A stretch of 51,186 nt of DNA from Bacteroidales bacterium (GCA_017539645.1 JAFYCM010000008.1:1-51186), one strand, 5' to 3'; positions 33,820 to 43,123 are shown, counted from the first letter of the stretch. The notes: generated from the sequence alone by a model not told the origin. Made by a program: numbers and translations.

Positions 33820-35192
33820 TTTACAACTGTTATTTCTATGTAGTTGCTAACGCGAACCGATTTGTCTTTATCATCAATTGTGCCACATACCACTCGGTAG
33901 GTTCCCGGTTTTTTATATTTAGTAGTTACCTGCTTGCCTTTTACGAGCACTCCTTGGCCAAAATTCCAATAAAATTTTGTTGGTTTGAACGCCGTAACTC
34001 CCGATGCATCAACGTCAAACTGGACTTCTTGACCTACATGTATGGTGCCCGCAAGACAGCTTATTTTTAGCTGTTCTTTATGCTCTATCTCGAAAGGAAA
34101 ATTAACAAGCGAAAACATCTCTTCGTTGGTCGTTTTGTCGAAAACGCTGAGTACCACATCGTACATACCTGGACCTTTGAAACAGTGATCGACTTCCAAA
34201 CCTGCCACTTCTGCCCCATCGCTAAACGACCATTTGAACGAAAATTCGCTCGGGTCGTAGTTCTCTGCCGAACTCTCGTAGAATGTGTAGCAAAGAGTCT
34301 CCTCCTCGTATGGCTGCGGATTGTCGAAGCGTGGGAATGTCTCCTCGAAATAGTAGATGCGCTCCTTGCCTTGACGGTTGCTGGTGAAGAAACCCCACTC
34401 TTCGTTTTTACTATAAAAGAAGCCATAGTCGTCGGCAGCGGAATTTATACCGAAGTCCACTTTGACTGGCTTTGCGTAGCCATCTTTAGTAGGATATGTA
34501 TAGTAAATATCGAGTCGGCGACTATCGGGGCGACCGCTGCTGGCAAAGAATATCAAACCCGAATCGTGGATGAATGGCGAAGTTTCTGCCTCTTTGGTAT
34601 TTACGTCGGGGCCCATATTTTCGGGTTCGGACCATGATCCAGCCACTTTCTGACATATATACAAGTCCGACGAGCCATAGCCACCATCTTTGTCGCTGGC
34701 AAAAATCATCGTTTTGCCGTCGGGCGAAATTGCTGGATATGCGGCGTTGCCCTTGCCAAGGTTTTTCACCACTTCGCTGCCGTTCGTCGCATCGCCACGG
34801 TCGTTGTAGCTAAATATTCCTAATGGATGTCCGTGGTAGCTATCGCGTTCGAGGTCGTTTTGCGTAACTATGGGCTGCTCGCCAGAAAAGGTAATGCCCA
34901 CTTGGTTGTATACACGATTGCTATTGCGGAAAAAGCTATGCGTTAGACCGCTCGGCTGGCGATTTTTCAGTTTTACGTAGTATAGCTGGTAGAGACGCGA
35001 TTCGTCACTATTGAAATAGTTTACGGCAATGCTATTCTTCTTATTCGACGAGAAATAGAGCACCGAATCGACCACAACAGGGTTTATGATGTTGGCATCG
35101 CTAAAGATGTCGATAGACGAAATCTTCACTTGCTGGGCGCGCGTGCCAGCAGCCATAAGCAGAAGAATGATATATATGAATGCTCGTTTCAT
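33816..35192 (-). CDS. PD40 beta-propeller plus PKD-domain exported protein
   Basis: 458 residues. The signal peptide ends at TRAQ (about residue 19). Residues 20-290 have PD40/WD40-like repeats (AISPDGKTMIFASDKDGGYG, SSDLYICQK, GFFTSNRQGKERIYYF) much like the propeller of the PorE-like protein at 2152. Residues about 300-385 and 385-458 are two PKD-type Ig folds (FSFKWSFSDGAEV, FYWNFGQGVLV). There is no OmpA domain, so it is not a PorE copy. It lies three bases after the PorP/SprF gene and overlaps the next gene by four, a tight operon. Probably periplasmic, helping its secreted partner (inference). Confidence 0.78.
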   Translation of the reverse strand: MKRAFIYIILLLMAAGTRAQQVKISSIDIFSDANIINPVVVDSVLYFSSNKKNSIAVNYFNSDESRLYQLYYVKLKNRQPSGLTHSFFRNSNRVYNQVGITFSGEQPIVTQNDLERDSYHGHPLGIFSYNDRGDATNGSEVVKNLGKGNAAYPAISPDGKTMIFASDKDGGYGSSDLYICQKVAGSWSEPENMGPDVNTKEAETSPFIHDSGLIFFASSGRPDSRRLDIYYTYPTKDGYAKPVKVDFGINSAADDYGFFYSKNEEWGFFTSNRQGKERIYYFEETFPRFDNPQPYEEETLCYTFYESSAENYDPSEFSFKWSFSDGAEVAGLEVDHCFKGPGMYDVVLSVFDKTTNEEMFSLVNFPFEIEHKEQLKISCLAGTIHVGQEVQFDVDASGVTAFKPTKFYWNFGQGVLVKGKQVTTKYKKPGTYRVVCGTIDDKDKSVRVSNYIEITVVK

Positions 35193-35195
35193 CGC

Positions 35196-36119
35196 TTAGA
35201 AGAATTTAGGACCGACAACTTTCACCTTGTATATAAAATCGTATTGTAGCGAAATCTCGTGCGAGCCGTTGTTGTATCCGCTTAGGTCGCCAGTGGTAAA
35301 CTCGAAATGGTACGCCACACGGAAGCGTTTTGCCACTTGCGCTGCCAAACCCAAAATTGCATCGCCATCGGTGCGATAACCCGCGCTGACCCAAAGGAAG
35401 TTGTTGTATATGCCACTGAGCGTAGCATCGAGGTGCGTGTCCTCGCTTTTCTTGTAGCGCATAAGTAGCGAAGGCTGAAGCTCGAACTTGTCGGAAATAT
35501 CAAATAGATAGCCGCCTGTAGCTATGTATGTAGCATCGCCTGGCGCGAATTTGGCACTGCGCTGGTCGAAGTCGTCACTCACAAGGAGCGATTGCACCGA
35601 TGCGCCCACAAAGTACTTCTGTCCGTACCAACTTGCGCCCACACCAAGCAGTGGAGCCGCAGAAGTTTCATTTTCACTAAAGACATCGTCGGTATTTTCG
35701 TCCATCAGGCGAACTTTAGTCCAATCGGTTTTGTGCAACGAGATACCTGGTTGCAAAGCGAACGACAGCCATTGGTGCTTGCCCGTACTCACGCGGTAGC
35801 CCACAGCCGCCATAAGACCGGTGTTCGACGATTGATGAATATGTTGGTTGTAAGCTTGTACGCCCAAAACGAGGTTGTCGTGCTTGAGTGGTGCATGAGC
35901 CGTAAGCAGAATACTTCGCGGCGTATTTTCTATGCCAGCCCACTGTTTGCGGAAGCTGCCAAAAATCGAAAGACCATTTCGCGCACCAGCAAACGACGGA
36001 TTCACTGCATACCTATTATGTATATATTGGCTTATAATGAGTTCATTTTGCGCCGTTACCGTTATCGTAGCCATCACAACAGCTACCACAGATAATATTT
36101 TTTTTGTGGCTTGCATCAT
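35196..36119 (-). CDS. PorP/SprF family outer-membrane protein
   Basis: 307 residues. A signal peptide ends at TVTAQ (about residue 24). It is followed by SQYIHNRYAVNPSFAGARNG, the diagnostic start of the PorP/SprF family ('Q.Y.NPA.AG..'), FRKQWAGIENTPRS, then amphipathic strands of a beta-barrel to the C-terminus. In Flavobacterium SprF is needed to deliver SprB, a protein with a type B sorting domain; here the gene directly follows such a protein with a four-base overlap (ATGA), so it is the likely dedicated partner. ATG codons at 36119 and 36116 are both possible; the first gives the coupling overlap. Confidence 0.88.
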   Translation of the reverse strand: MMQATKKILSVVAVVMATITVTAQNELIISQYIHNRYAVNPSFAGARNGLSIFGSFRKQWAGIENTPRSILLTAHAPLKHDNLVLGVQAYNQHIHQSSNTGLMAAVGYRVSTGKHQWLSFALQPGISLHKTDWTKVRLMDENTDDVFSENETSAAPLLGVGASWYGQKYFVGASVQSLLVSDDFDQRSAKFAPGDATYIATGGYLFDISDKFELQPSLLMRYKKSEDTHLDATLSGIYNNFLWVSAGYRTDGDAILGLAAQVAKRFRVAYHFEFTTGDLSGYNNGSHEISLQYDFIYKVKVVGPKFF

Positions 36120-37864
36120 TTCTTGTTGCGTTTTACTACTAATGTTTCTTTCACTGTCTTTGTGCCGCGCCCTTTGAATACGTATACATAGTATCCGTCT
36201 TCAAGATTTTCTGCCGACCAATCGTTGCGATAGTTATGCGCCTCGAAAACCTTCTTGCCGTGCATGTCGCAGACAAAAACATCGTTCTCGTCGGGCAAAC
36301 CTTCGATGCGCAAGCAGTCGTTCACGCCATCGCCATTCGGACTTATGGCGTTAGGATAGCGGAACGGCATCTCTACATATAGCGTAACCTCTTTCTCTGT
36401 AGCGCAGCCTGCAACCGACGCGTCGAGAGCATTGCCGTTGCGGTCGTCGGTATTGGTTTCGGTAACTATCAATGTGATGTAGCCGTTCATGTTTGTGCGG
36501 AAAAGTCCAGTGTATATGCCGTCTACATCGTCATCTTCGCGGACAATCTCAGGGCGATAATCCACATCGTAGTCACTGCACTGTTCGCCAAGTCGCCACG
36601 TGATGCTATTGCCAGACCCCAGGCTACCTCTATCGCGCACGTAGACAGGAATCTCCAAGTCGTGTTTCTTGTCTATAACGTACGAAAGAGTGTCGCGGCT
36701 GAAATTCGGATTCGGCGTACGATCGTAGACGTCCACAACGCCATAGACATGCTCGCCTGCGCCGAAATGCGAAACGCAGTTGTTGGCATCTACAATCTCT
36801 GCTATATATACATCTTCGGGCACAGCAATATCGAACTCTATCGCGTTGACGCCGTCTATGTAGTAATCGCCCTCGGAGTAAGTACTATCAATATTCATGC
36901 GGTCGTGCCAAAGTTCACTGGCAATCACTTCCGCCGAAGTTCCCCACTCGCCTTTTATCTCAGCAGGCTGAACGTCGCTATATGTAGCACCATTCGACAA
37001 CTTCACCGTGTATGGAGCCACACCGCCATACGTATTCCACGCTGCCAAATATGCATCTACTCCTTCGCGTTTCTCTCTGATTTTAGGGCAGATACCTATG
37101 GAATCTTTGCGCCAAACAGATGCCGACGGCGTGCCAAGAATCGTAATCTCTTTTTCGACGGAACTTACGCACGTCTTGCCACTCGTCTCGGTGAGGCGCA
37201 TTGTCAGCGCGAGGTGAGTATTAGTAATAATATGTGCTACAGCCGAATCGGTGTTTTCAAATGTCGTGACGTGTGGCGCATCGGCATCGCTAATGGAGGC
37301 TATTGACCAACTGTATGTAGAAATATCGCTCCACTTGGTGTCGGCAGCGAGTTGCTGGTCGTAGCCGCAAAGGCGATTGCCGTTCAATATTTCGGGCGTA
37401 GGTGTAGCATAGACATCAATGCGCAGCGAATCACCAACGAATTTTATCGGCGTGCCTTGCGTTGGGTCTTGCGCCGATATAGATATGTAGTAGAAATTAT
37501 GGGTCTCATCGCCTTTGAGCGTCATTTCCACCTTGTTTTTTATGGTATAGTCGCCGCCCATAGCAGTTACATCGCCGCCTTTTATACTTACATTAAGTGC
37601 ATACTGGGTAACACCCTCATGTATAATTTCGCCGTTTTTGCATACGTATTTACTGACGTTTTCATTGCAGCGAATCACCTCCGCCGTTGAATATTTAGAC
37701 GGAATATTAAGATTTATGGTAGGATGAGGATCGTAAGAGTCACAAGCAATGTAGCCACTTTCAGACACCATTTTTATCTCCACTACGGGGTCTTGCGCCC
37801 GCAGCGATAGTGTGCTAAACGTTGCTATCCCGACAAGGAGAAGTTTTGCGAATGTTAATCTCAT
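36116..37864 (-). CDS. Secreted protein with T9SS type B sorting domain
   Basis: 582 residues. Signal peptide ending LSLRAQ (about residue 24). The middle is a series of beta-sandwich (Ig/PKD-like) modules. The last 85 residues form a type B C-terminal domain: RYPNAISPNGDGVNDCLRI, then VFVCDMHGKKVFEA, DGYYVYVFKGRG, and a final VKETLVVKRNKK. Type B signals direct cargo through the T9SS together with a PorP/SprF-like barrel, encoded next. At 582 residues it is far smaller than the SprB adhesin. It is the first gene of the five-gene operon, with a -7 element 20 bases upstream. Exact function unknown; surface adhesin or stalk component is likely. Confidence 0.82.
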   Translation of the reverse strand: MRLTFAKLLLVGIATFSTLSLRAQDPVVEIKMVSESGYIACDSYDPHPTINLNIPSKYSTAEVIRCNENVSKYVCKNGEIIHEGVTQYALNVSIKGGDVTAMGGDYTIKNKVEMTLKGDETHNFYYISISAQDPTQGTPIKFVGDSLRIDVYATPTPEILNGNRLCGYDQQLAADTKWSDISTYSWSIASISDADAPHVTTFENTDSAVAHIITNTHLALTMRLTETSGKTCVSSVEKEITILGTPSASVWRKDSIGICPKIREKREGVDAYLAAWNTYGGVAPYTVKLSNGATYSDVQPAEIKGEWGTSAEVIASELWHDRMNIDSTYSEGDYYIDGVNAIEFDIAVPEDVYIAEIVDANNCVSHFGAGEHVYGVVDVYDRTPNPNFSRDTLSYVIDKKHDLEIPVYVRDRGSLGSGNSITWRLGEQCSDYDVDYRPEIVREDDDVDGIYTGLFRTNMNGYITLIVTETNTDDRNGNALDASVAGCATEKEVTLYVEMPFRYPNAISPNGDGVNDCLRIEGLPDENDVFVCDMHGKKVFEAHNYRNDWSAENLEDGYYVYVFKGRGTKTVKETLVVKRNKK

Positions 37865-37883
37865 TGATTAGGTGTTTGAACCG

Positions 37884-37891
37884 CAAAATTA
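37884..37891 (-). promoter_or_regulatory. -7 element of the five-gene surface operon
   Basis: TAATTTTG on the minus strand, 20 bases before the start codon at 37864. The same wording forms the -7 of rplU and asnS. No TTTG at -33. Confidence 0.4.
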
Positions 37892-37984
37892 ACCTTTTTT
37901 ATGTAAACATCGCTGTTACTTGGAATTTGTGTTAATTACGATACTTTTTCGGTGTGTTTAGCGGCTTCGTTCATAAGTAGGCAT

Positions 37985-38024
37985 AAAAAAATTGTCCTTC
38001 ACTTCATAGAGCAAAGGACAATTT
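37985..38024 (-). terminator. Terminator of rpmE2
   Basis: AAATTGTCCTT and AAGGACAATTT form a perfect 11-base-pair stem with a 14-base loop; on the minus strand a T-run follows. It is 22 bases after the stop and isolates the surface operon. Confidence 0.85.
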
Positions 38025-38045
38025 CGCTTCGTACTATACGTAAGA

Positions 38046-38309
38046 TTATTTCTTACGGTTTTCGAAGTGCTTCTGATAGCGGTTCATGAACTTATCAACA
38101 CGACCAGCGGTGTCGACGAGTTTCATCTTACCAGTGTAGAACGGATGCGACATGCTCGAGATTTCGAGCTTTACTTGTGGATAAGTAACACCATCGATTT
38201 CTACAGATTCCTTAGTGTTCACTGCAGAGCGAACGATGAATGTCTCGCCGTTGGACATGTCGGTAAAAGCTACCAAGCGGTAATTGTCCGGGTGAATTCC
38301 TTCTTTCAT
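38046..38309 (-). CDS. rpmE2: 50S ribosomal protein L31 type B
   Basis: 87 residues. [28 protein letters not shown] and [28 protein letters not shown] are the type B signature. The CXXC zinc pairs of type A are absent, so it is the zinc-free form that can replace type A when zinc is scarce; in many Bacteroidetes it is the only L31. It stands alone, with its own promoter and terminator. Confidence 0.95.
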   Translation of the reverse strand: MKEGIHPDNYRLVAFTDMSNGETFIVRSAVNTKESVEIDGVTYPQVKLEISSMSHPFYTGKMKLVDTAGRVDKFMNRYQKHFENRKK

Positions 38310-38357
38310 TGTTCTATTTTATAATATATTTTTCTTACTCCGAGAGTTTTCGAGCCG

Positions 38358-38387
38358 CAAAGGTAGCATTTTTATATTCTTCTCCAA
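38358..38387 (-). promoter_or_regulatory. Promoter of rpmE2
   Basis: On the minus strand TTG (38387-38385), 19 bases, TACCTTTG (38365-38358), a good TAnnTTTG promoter about 50 bases upstream of the gene. No zinc-regulator palindrome is evident. Confidence 0.6.
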
Positions 38388-38415
38388 CGCAACCTTGCTG
38401 AAAAATGATTAACAA

Positions 38416-38466
38416 GTGATAAATGGCTGTATATACATAGGTATGTACGATGCAGCCATTTATCAC
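38416..38466 (-). terminator. Long hairpin after the 870-residue secreted protein gene
   Basis: GTGATAAATGGCTG and CAGCCATTTATCAC form a perfect 14-base-pair stem; inside the loop TACATA/TATGTA can also pair. It lies 12 bases after the stop codon at 38479. The minus strand then reads TTGTTAATCATTTTT, an interrupted U-tract. Confidence 0.7.
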
Positions 38467-38478
38467 GCTATCAATCTT

Positions 38479-41091
38479 TTACTTTATAATCACAAGGTGT
38501 CCGTCCTGAATGTACAAACCGCGCGACGGGTTGGCTACTTTCGTGCCTTGGAGCGTATATATGTCGCCACGTTTGCCTTTGTCGGCAGTTATGGTGCTGA
38601 CGGCGGTAGGTTTTTCGAAGCTGATGACAACGTGTTTGTTGCCGGCTGTCATGGTGAACGTAGCACTTGCGTCGCCGAGGGTGATCTCCTCGCCGTCAAC
38701 AAGAATCTGGGTCGGCTTCATTGCGTATTCGATGGTCACTTCGTCGCCGGCATTGACGAATCGCGGAGCTTTGGTTATGTTGTCCGCGTCTTTCTCGTCG
38801 CAGGTGTAGTCGATGCCGTAGAGCGCTTCGTCGGCCGAGCGGGCAAGAACCGGATATTGCGGACCCTGACGCCATTTGGCGGTGTAGTCGCCAGTGTAGC
38901 CCGCACCGCTGTAGTTGAGCCAATATGCCACAACGCCGCATGCAAACTCATCTACGGTGAATAGTCGCGAAGTCTTCGTAAGTTCTTCGTTACTATATAT
39001 ATAGCCGTTTATGCCGCTCTTTACGCCGAAGTCGGCATACGTAGAAGCCATCTTGCACGAGCCGCCCGACTTGTTGCCGTTGTCGAGGCGGATTGGCTGC
39101 ACCTCGCGCAGGCGGACGGCCTTGGTGTTCTCGTCGGCTCTGTAGTTATAGTAGAAACCGTTCACTTTGCCCGTAGGTTTCAGTTCGCCGATGATGCAAA
39201 GTATGATATGTGGATATTTGGCGCTCAGTTCGTCGCTAACAATCACGTGTCCAGCAAGCGCAAAGCCTTCGACGCTACCGCCGACTTGACTTGCCAGAAT
39301 ATCTACAAACAGCGTGTCGCCGCGTACCGTCCAATTGGCTGTGTCGGCGGCAGTTATGTATATCGCAGTGTTGTCGAAGTAGAGGTCTTGCACCACAGCA
39401 CCCGAATCGATATTCTCGAAGAGACCGCCTTTCATCTGCACTATGAGGTCGGAAATTTCGGCGTCGGTAGCTATGAACTCGCCTGTGTACCTGCCGCCGA
39501 CGGTGCTCAGCATGTGTAGCGATGACGGAATGACAGACTCCAAAAAGTTTACCGACATTTCGGCAACGTTGTGCCGTGTAGTTATCGAGTCTTCGAGCAC
39601 TATCGACGTAGGATTTTCATATTCACTACTATAATTACTCAAGTTGTTCAGCAGAGTCTCTAAACTCTGTATCGACGAGACGTGCGTTTTTTCTGCATAT
39701 TCTGCCATAACGTACATAGTATCAGGCATATTAGCATCAATATTCAACGTAAGTATAGTATCGGTGAGTTGCTCGGCAGAGATGAAGTCGACGTCCTGTC
39801 CATTATTGCCGACAATACGCCAATTCTTGAATTCGTATGCGAACGTCTGTGTGGTGGGTTCTCCTTCGTCGTCATCGTTATGATGGAAATTTTCCTCGAA
39901 CGTCAATTCTGATTCTACATACATCTTGACAACATCGCCCAAGCCGAGCACCAGCCAGTTGTACGACGCGTTACCCCATTCGCCTGGAGCTACGGAAATC
40001 ATCTTGCTTGTGTAGCTACCGCTCTGCTCGTCGTAGTCCCAATTTTCGTACGTAACCAACGCGGTTTCGTTCGACTGCATCATGAGTTGCCCTTGACGGC
40101 CTTCGGGGAATATGTATTTCTTGGCCTCGTTGCGATAGTATGCTATAACTTCGGTGTCGCCTGCCACGGAGTCGATTTTCATAAGACCATCGTCGACCGA
40201 ACCACCATAGACAGCGTAGAACTCGTAGCCAGCCTTAGGTTGAGGTTCAATATTTATAGGCTCGCCGTAGCTATAGCCAACGGCCGTTTCGCCGCGTTCC
40301 GTCATGTTCGGCACTGCCGTAACTTTATAGACTGAACGCACAAGGCGTACGTAGCTTTTATAGTCGCGCGAAATACATTCAATTGTAGCGCCCGTTTGAC
40401 TACTGATGCCAAGTGCCATGGCTGTCGAGTACGGCGCATCGCCGCGTTCCGACGAAGTGTCGTAGCCAGTCGAAGTCCAGAAGAAGGCTCGTTCGCCGTT
40501 CAAATTGCTGTTGAATGGAAGAATGACGGCCTCCTTTTCATAGAATGCTGACATTTCGTTGCCGGTGAGGTGAAGCGCGCCGTCGCTAATAAGAGACACA
40601 TAATACTGAAGCTCTTTCGACGGCTCGTCGGGGAACAACACATAGCCGTAATATTCCTGATCGACGTAGAGCTGGCAACGGCGGTCGGTCGCATTTGCGC
40701 GCTTGTTCAATATGTAATCGAACTCTTCGTATGTAGGAGTGCGCCAAGTTTGAGCGTACTCATCTGCGATATTTACGCCCCAATCGCCACCTTTATCTGA
40801 TGGTATTTCGGCAAGCGAGGCATAATCGGTATTTTCGATCGACTCTGACGAGTAATTCGACAGAAGATTGCACGACCACGCAAACTGCTGAGTACCATAA
40901 TTTTCGAGAATCCACGACCATTCGGTCGCTACAGAATCTTCATACAATGCATGATTGAGAAGAGAAACGTTTGCTTTGGCGAACTGAATCTTGGTAGAAT
41001 CGGATGTTGAAAACAATGCTGTAACATCAACAGCAAAACTGCGCACCGACGTCAGCAACGCCAATAGTGCAAGCGGTAGAATACGTTTCAT
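38479..41091 (-). CDS. Large secreted protein with short T9SS-like C-terminal domain
   Basis: 870 residues from the ATG at 41091; the frame is open for 22 codons upstream but only from this Met is there a signal peptide (KRILPLALLALLTSVRSFA). About residues 60-260 (TWRTPTYEEFDYIL, FFWTSTGY, SYVRLVRSVY) resemble the 'fibrobacter-type' lectin-like FISUMP/DUF1566 domains. Two stretches (PNMTERGETAVGYSYGEPINI, and RFVNAGDEVTIEYA) look like repeat modules for turn-rich beta-sandwiches. The end, GDIYTLQGTKV...RGLYIQDGHLVIIK, is typical of Bacteroidales secreted proteins with a type A-like sorting signal. Function unknown. Confidence 0.7.
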   Translation of the reverse strand: MKRILPLALLALLTSVRSFAVDVTALFSTSDSTKIQFAKANVSLLNHALYEDSVATEWSWILENYGTQQFAWSCNLLSNYSSESIENTDYASLAEIPSDKGGDWGVNIADEYAQTWRTPTYEEFDYILNKRANATDRRCQLYVDQEYYGYVLFPDEPSKELQYYVSLISDGALHLTGNEMSAFYEKEAVILPFNSNLNGERAFFWTSTGYDTSSERGDAPYSTAMALGISSQTGATIECISRDYKSYVRLVRSVYKVTAVPNMTERGETAVGYSYGEPINIEPQPKAGYEFYAVYGGSVDDGLMKIDSVAGDTEVIAYYRNEAKKYIFPEGRQGQLMMQSNETALVTYENWDYDEQSGSYTSKMISVAPGEWGNASYNWLVLGLGDVVKMYVESELTFEENFHHNDDDEGEPTTQTFAYEFKNWRIVGNNGQDVDFISAEQLTDTILTLNIDANMPDTMYVMAEYAEKTHVSSIQSLETLLNNLSNYSSEYENPTSIVLEDSITTRHNVAEMSVNFLESVIPSSLHMLSTVGGRYTGEFIATDAEISDLIVQMKGGLFENIDSGAVVQDLYFDNTAIYITAADTANWTVRGDTLFVDILASQVGGSVEGFALAGHVIVSDELSAKYPHIILCIIGELKPTGKVNGFYYNYRADENTKAVRLREVQPIRLDNGNKSGGSCKMASTYADFGVKSGINGYIYSNEELTKTSRLFTVDEFACGVVAYWLNYSGAGYTGDYTAKWRQGPQYPVLARSADEALYGIDYTCDEKDADNITKAPRFVNAGDEVTIEYAMKPTQILVDGEEITLGDASATFTMTAGNKHVVISFEKPTAVSTITADKGKRGDIYTLQGTKVANPSRGLYIQDGHLVIIK

Positions 41092-41303
41092 ATTACTTAT
41101 GTTTATGTGTGATTTACAATTCTGCGTACGAAGTGTGAGAAGTTCGAACACTTGCATTAAGCATACCGACCGTGTGGCCTACGTAGAGATTTAATATTCG
41201 TGCGAGAAAATACTGATTATTAGGCGAAAAAGAAAATTGTTGCACGCATTTCTGTTGCTAACCCGCGTACGCAGAGCTGTTTATGTGTGTGTATATGTAA
41301 CTG

Positions 41304-41561
41304 CTATTCACTCAGAACAAACACTTCGCCCCGCGGCTCAACTCTGTATAGTTGAGAGAATTGCTGCCATAGGAAATCCTCGTCGTGAAAATAGATGCAA
41401 CCTGAGGCTAAATCGCTGTGTGATATAAACTTATCCACAAAATGTTTGAGCTCGTTGGGGTTAGAATACTTGAAAATAGCCTCATACGTATGTTCATTAT
41501 CAATACGTACGACCGTGTCGAGCACAAGAATGCGATTGCCAATTAGGATGCGTCTCATCAA
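41304..41561 (-). CDS. N-terminal domain of a NUDIX-type protein, C-terminal hydrolase absent
   Basis: 85 residues. MMRRILIGNRILVLD, FKYSNPNELKHFVDKFI and IYFHDEDFLWQQFSQLYRVEP resemble the roughly 80-residue N-domain that in Bacteroidetes precedes a NUDIX hydrolase ('IYHED...LW..F...F..I.AAGG'). Here the frame stops at the point where the NUDIX fold should begin (after VEPRGEVFVLSE), and the bases that follow (41303-41220) do not encode a NUDIX box in any frame I read. So it is a truncated gene or a free-standing domain. Its resemblance is recalled, not computed. Confidence 0.5.
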   Translation of the reverse strand: MMRRILIGNRILVLDTVVRIDNEHTYEAIFKYSNPNELKHFVDKFISHSDLASGCIYFHDEDFLWQQFSQLYRVEPRGEVFVLSE

Positions 41562-41592
41562 CCGAAAGTGAAAATTATTTACCTATAAAAGT

Positions 41593-41634
41593 AAAAGGCA
41601 CTACCGCAACTATTGAAGTGCGACAGAGCCTTTT
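41593..41634 (-). terminator. Terminator of asnS
   Basis: AAAAGGC (41593-41599) pairs with GCCTTTT (41628-41634), with further partial pairing of GCAC/GTGC-like bases inside. On the minus strand a T-rich stretch (ACTTTTAT) follows. It is 30 bases after the asnS stop. Confidence 0.65.
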
Positions 41635-41663
41635 TTACTTTATACTTATTAAGTCTTACTTAT

Positions 41664-43058
41664 TTAGAAGTCGGCTCTACCCGGGGTACGTGGGAAAGGA
41701 ATCACGTCGCGGATGTTCTGCATACCCGTCACGAAGAGCAACAAGCGCTCGAAGCCGAGGCCGAAGCCTGAGTGAGGACACGTACCGAACTTGCGCGTAT
41801 CGAGATACCACCACATATCTTTCATAGGAATATTGAGTTCTTGGATGCGTTTGAGAAGCTTGTCGTAGCTCTCTTCGCGCTCCGAACCACCAATGATTTC
41901 GCCAATCTTCGGGAAGAGCACATCCATAGCGCGAACGGTCTTGCCGTCGTCGTTTTGCTTCATATAGAAGGCCTTTATTTCCTTCGGATAGTCGGTAAGT
42001 ATAACCGGACATTTGAAGTGCTGCTCTACGAGGAAGCGCTCGTGCTCCGATGCAAGGTCGCAGCCCCAGAACACTGGGAATTCAAACTTATGGCCATCGG
42101 CGATTGCCTTCTCAAGAATTTTGATGCCTTCGGTGTAAGGCAAGCGGATGAACTTGTTCTCGGTGACGAATTTCAAGCGGTCGATAAGTTCGTTGTCGAT
42201 CATCTTGTTGAGGAACGCGAGGTCGTCGGCGCAATTGTCGAGAGCCCACTTCACGCAATATTTGATGAAGTCCTCGGCGAGGTCCATATTGTCGGTAATA
42301 TCGTTGAAAGCAACCTCAGGTTCAACCATCCAGAACTCAGCCAAGTGGCGAGGGGTATTCGAATTCTCAGCGCGGAACGTAGGACCGAAGGTGTAGATAG
42401 CACCCAGGGCCGTAGCACCCAGCTCGCCCTCCAACTGACCAGAAACTGTGAGGCTCGTCTGCTTGCCGAAGAAGTCGTCGTCGTATTTTATAGCGCCGTT
42501 CTCGTCCTTCTCAATTTTATAGAGATTCTTTGTAGTTACTTGAAACATCTGTCCAGCGCCTTCGCAGTCCGATGCGGTGATGATAGGCGTATGGAAATAG
42601 TAGAAACCGCGCTCGTGGAAGAATTTGTGGATAGCATAAGCCATGTTGTGACGAATGCGGAACACAGCGCCGAACGTGTTCGTACGTGGGCGGAGGTGAG
42701 CCACGTCGCGGAGGAACTCCATCGTGTGACCTTTCTTCTGGAGTGGATAAGTATCGTCGCACGCACCGAGGAGTTCTATTTCGGTAGCTTGCACTTCAAC
42801 AGCCTGACCAGCACCTTGCGATGCCACAAGTTTACCCTTCACAGCAATGCAAGCGCCTGTGGTTATGCTCTTTATCAGTTCGGGGTCGAAATTATTTACG
42901 TCTACAACTATTTGAAGATTATTTATTGACGAACCGTCGTTGAGTGCTATGAAGTTTACTTGCTTAGAGCCTCTGCGGGTTCTAACCCAACCTTTCACCA
43001 ATACGTCTTCTCCAGCCTGAGCCTTGCTCAGTATCTCGGAAATTCTTGTGCGACTCAT
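41664..43058 (-). CDS. asnS: Asparaginyl-tRNA synthetase
   Basis: 464 residues, the standard bacterial length. The OB-fold anticodon-binding domain (about 1-110, [23 protein letters not shown]) precedes the class II core with motif 1 near [21 protein letters not shown], motif 2 in [22 protein letters not shown] and motif 3 in [15 protein letters not shown]. The residues of the E-N-S-N and W-M-V-E-P-E segments are typical of AsnRS rather than AspRS. It has a -7 element 35 bases upstream and its own terminator. Confidence 0.96.
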   Translation of the reverse strand: MSRTRISEILSKAQAGEDVLVKGWVRTRRGSKQVNFIALNDGSSINNLQIVVDVNNFDPELIKSITTGACIAVKGKLVASQGAGQAVEVQATEIELLGACDDTYPLQKKGHTMEFLRDVAHLRPRTNTFGAVFRIRHNMAYAIHKFFHERGFYYFHTPIITASDCEGAGQMFQVTTKNLYKIEKDENGAIKYDDDFFGKQTSLTVSGQLEGELGATALGAIYTFGPTFRAENSNTPRHLAEFWMVEPEVAFNDITDNMDLAEDFIKYCVKWALDNCADDLAFLNKMIDNELIDRLKFVTENKFIRLPYTEGIKILEKAIADGHKFEFPVFWGCDLASEHERFLVEQHFKCPVILTDYPKEIKAFYMKQNDDGKTVRAMDVLFPKIGEIIGGSEREESYDKLLKRIQELNIPMKDMWWYLDTRKFGTCPHSGFGLGFERLLLFVTGMQNIRDVIPFPRTPGRADF

Positions 43059-43092
43059 GTTATTGCGTTTTTCTTTTCTTTTTTTCGAGGCG

Positions 43093-43100
43093 CAAAATTA
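43093..43100 (-). promoter_or_regulatory. -7 element of asnS
   Basis: TAATTTTG on the minus strand, 34 bases before the start codon; a TTG lies 22 bases upstream of it, slightly far for a -33 element. Confidence 0.45.
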
Positions 43101-43123
43101 ACATTGAGATTTGATAAAATGAC

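Noticed and set aside
41772-42929. 385-residue plus-strand frame opposite asnS
   Set aside because: It is long only because of codon bias in asnS, which is complete and conserved on the minus strand.
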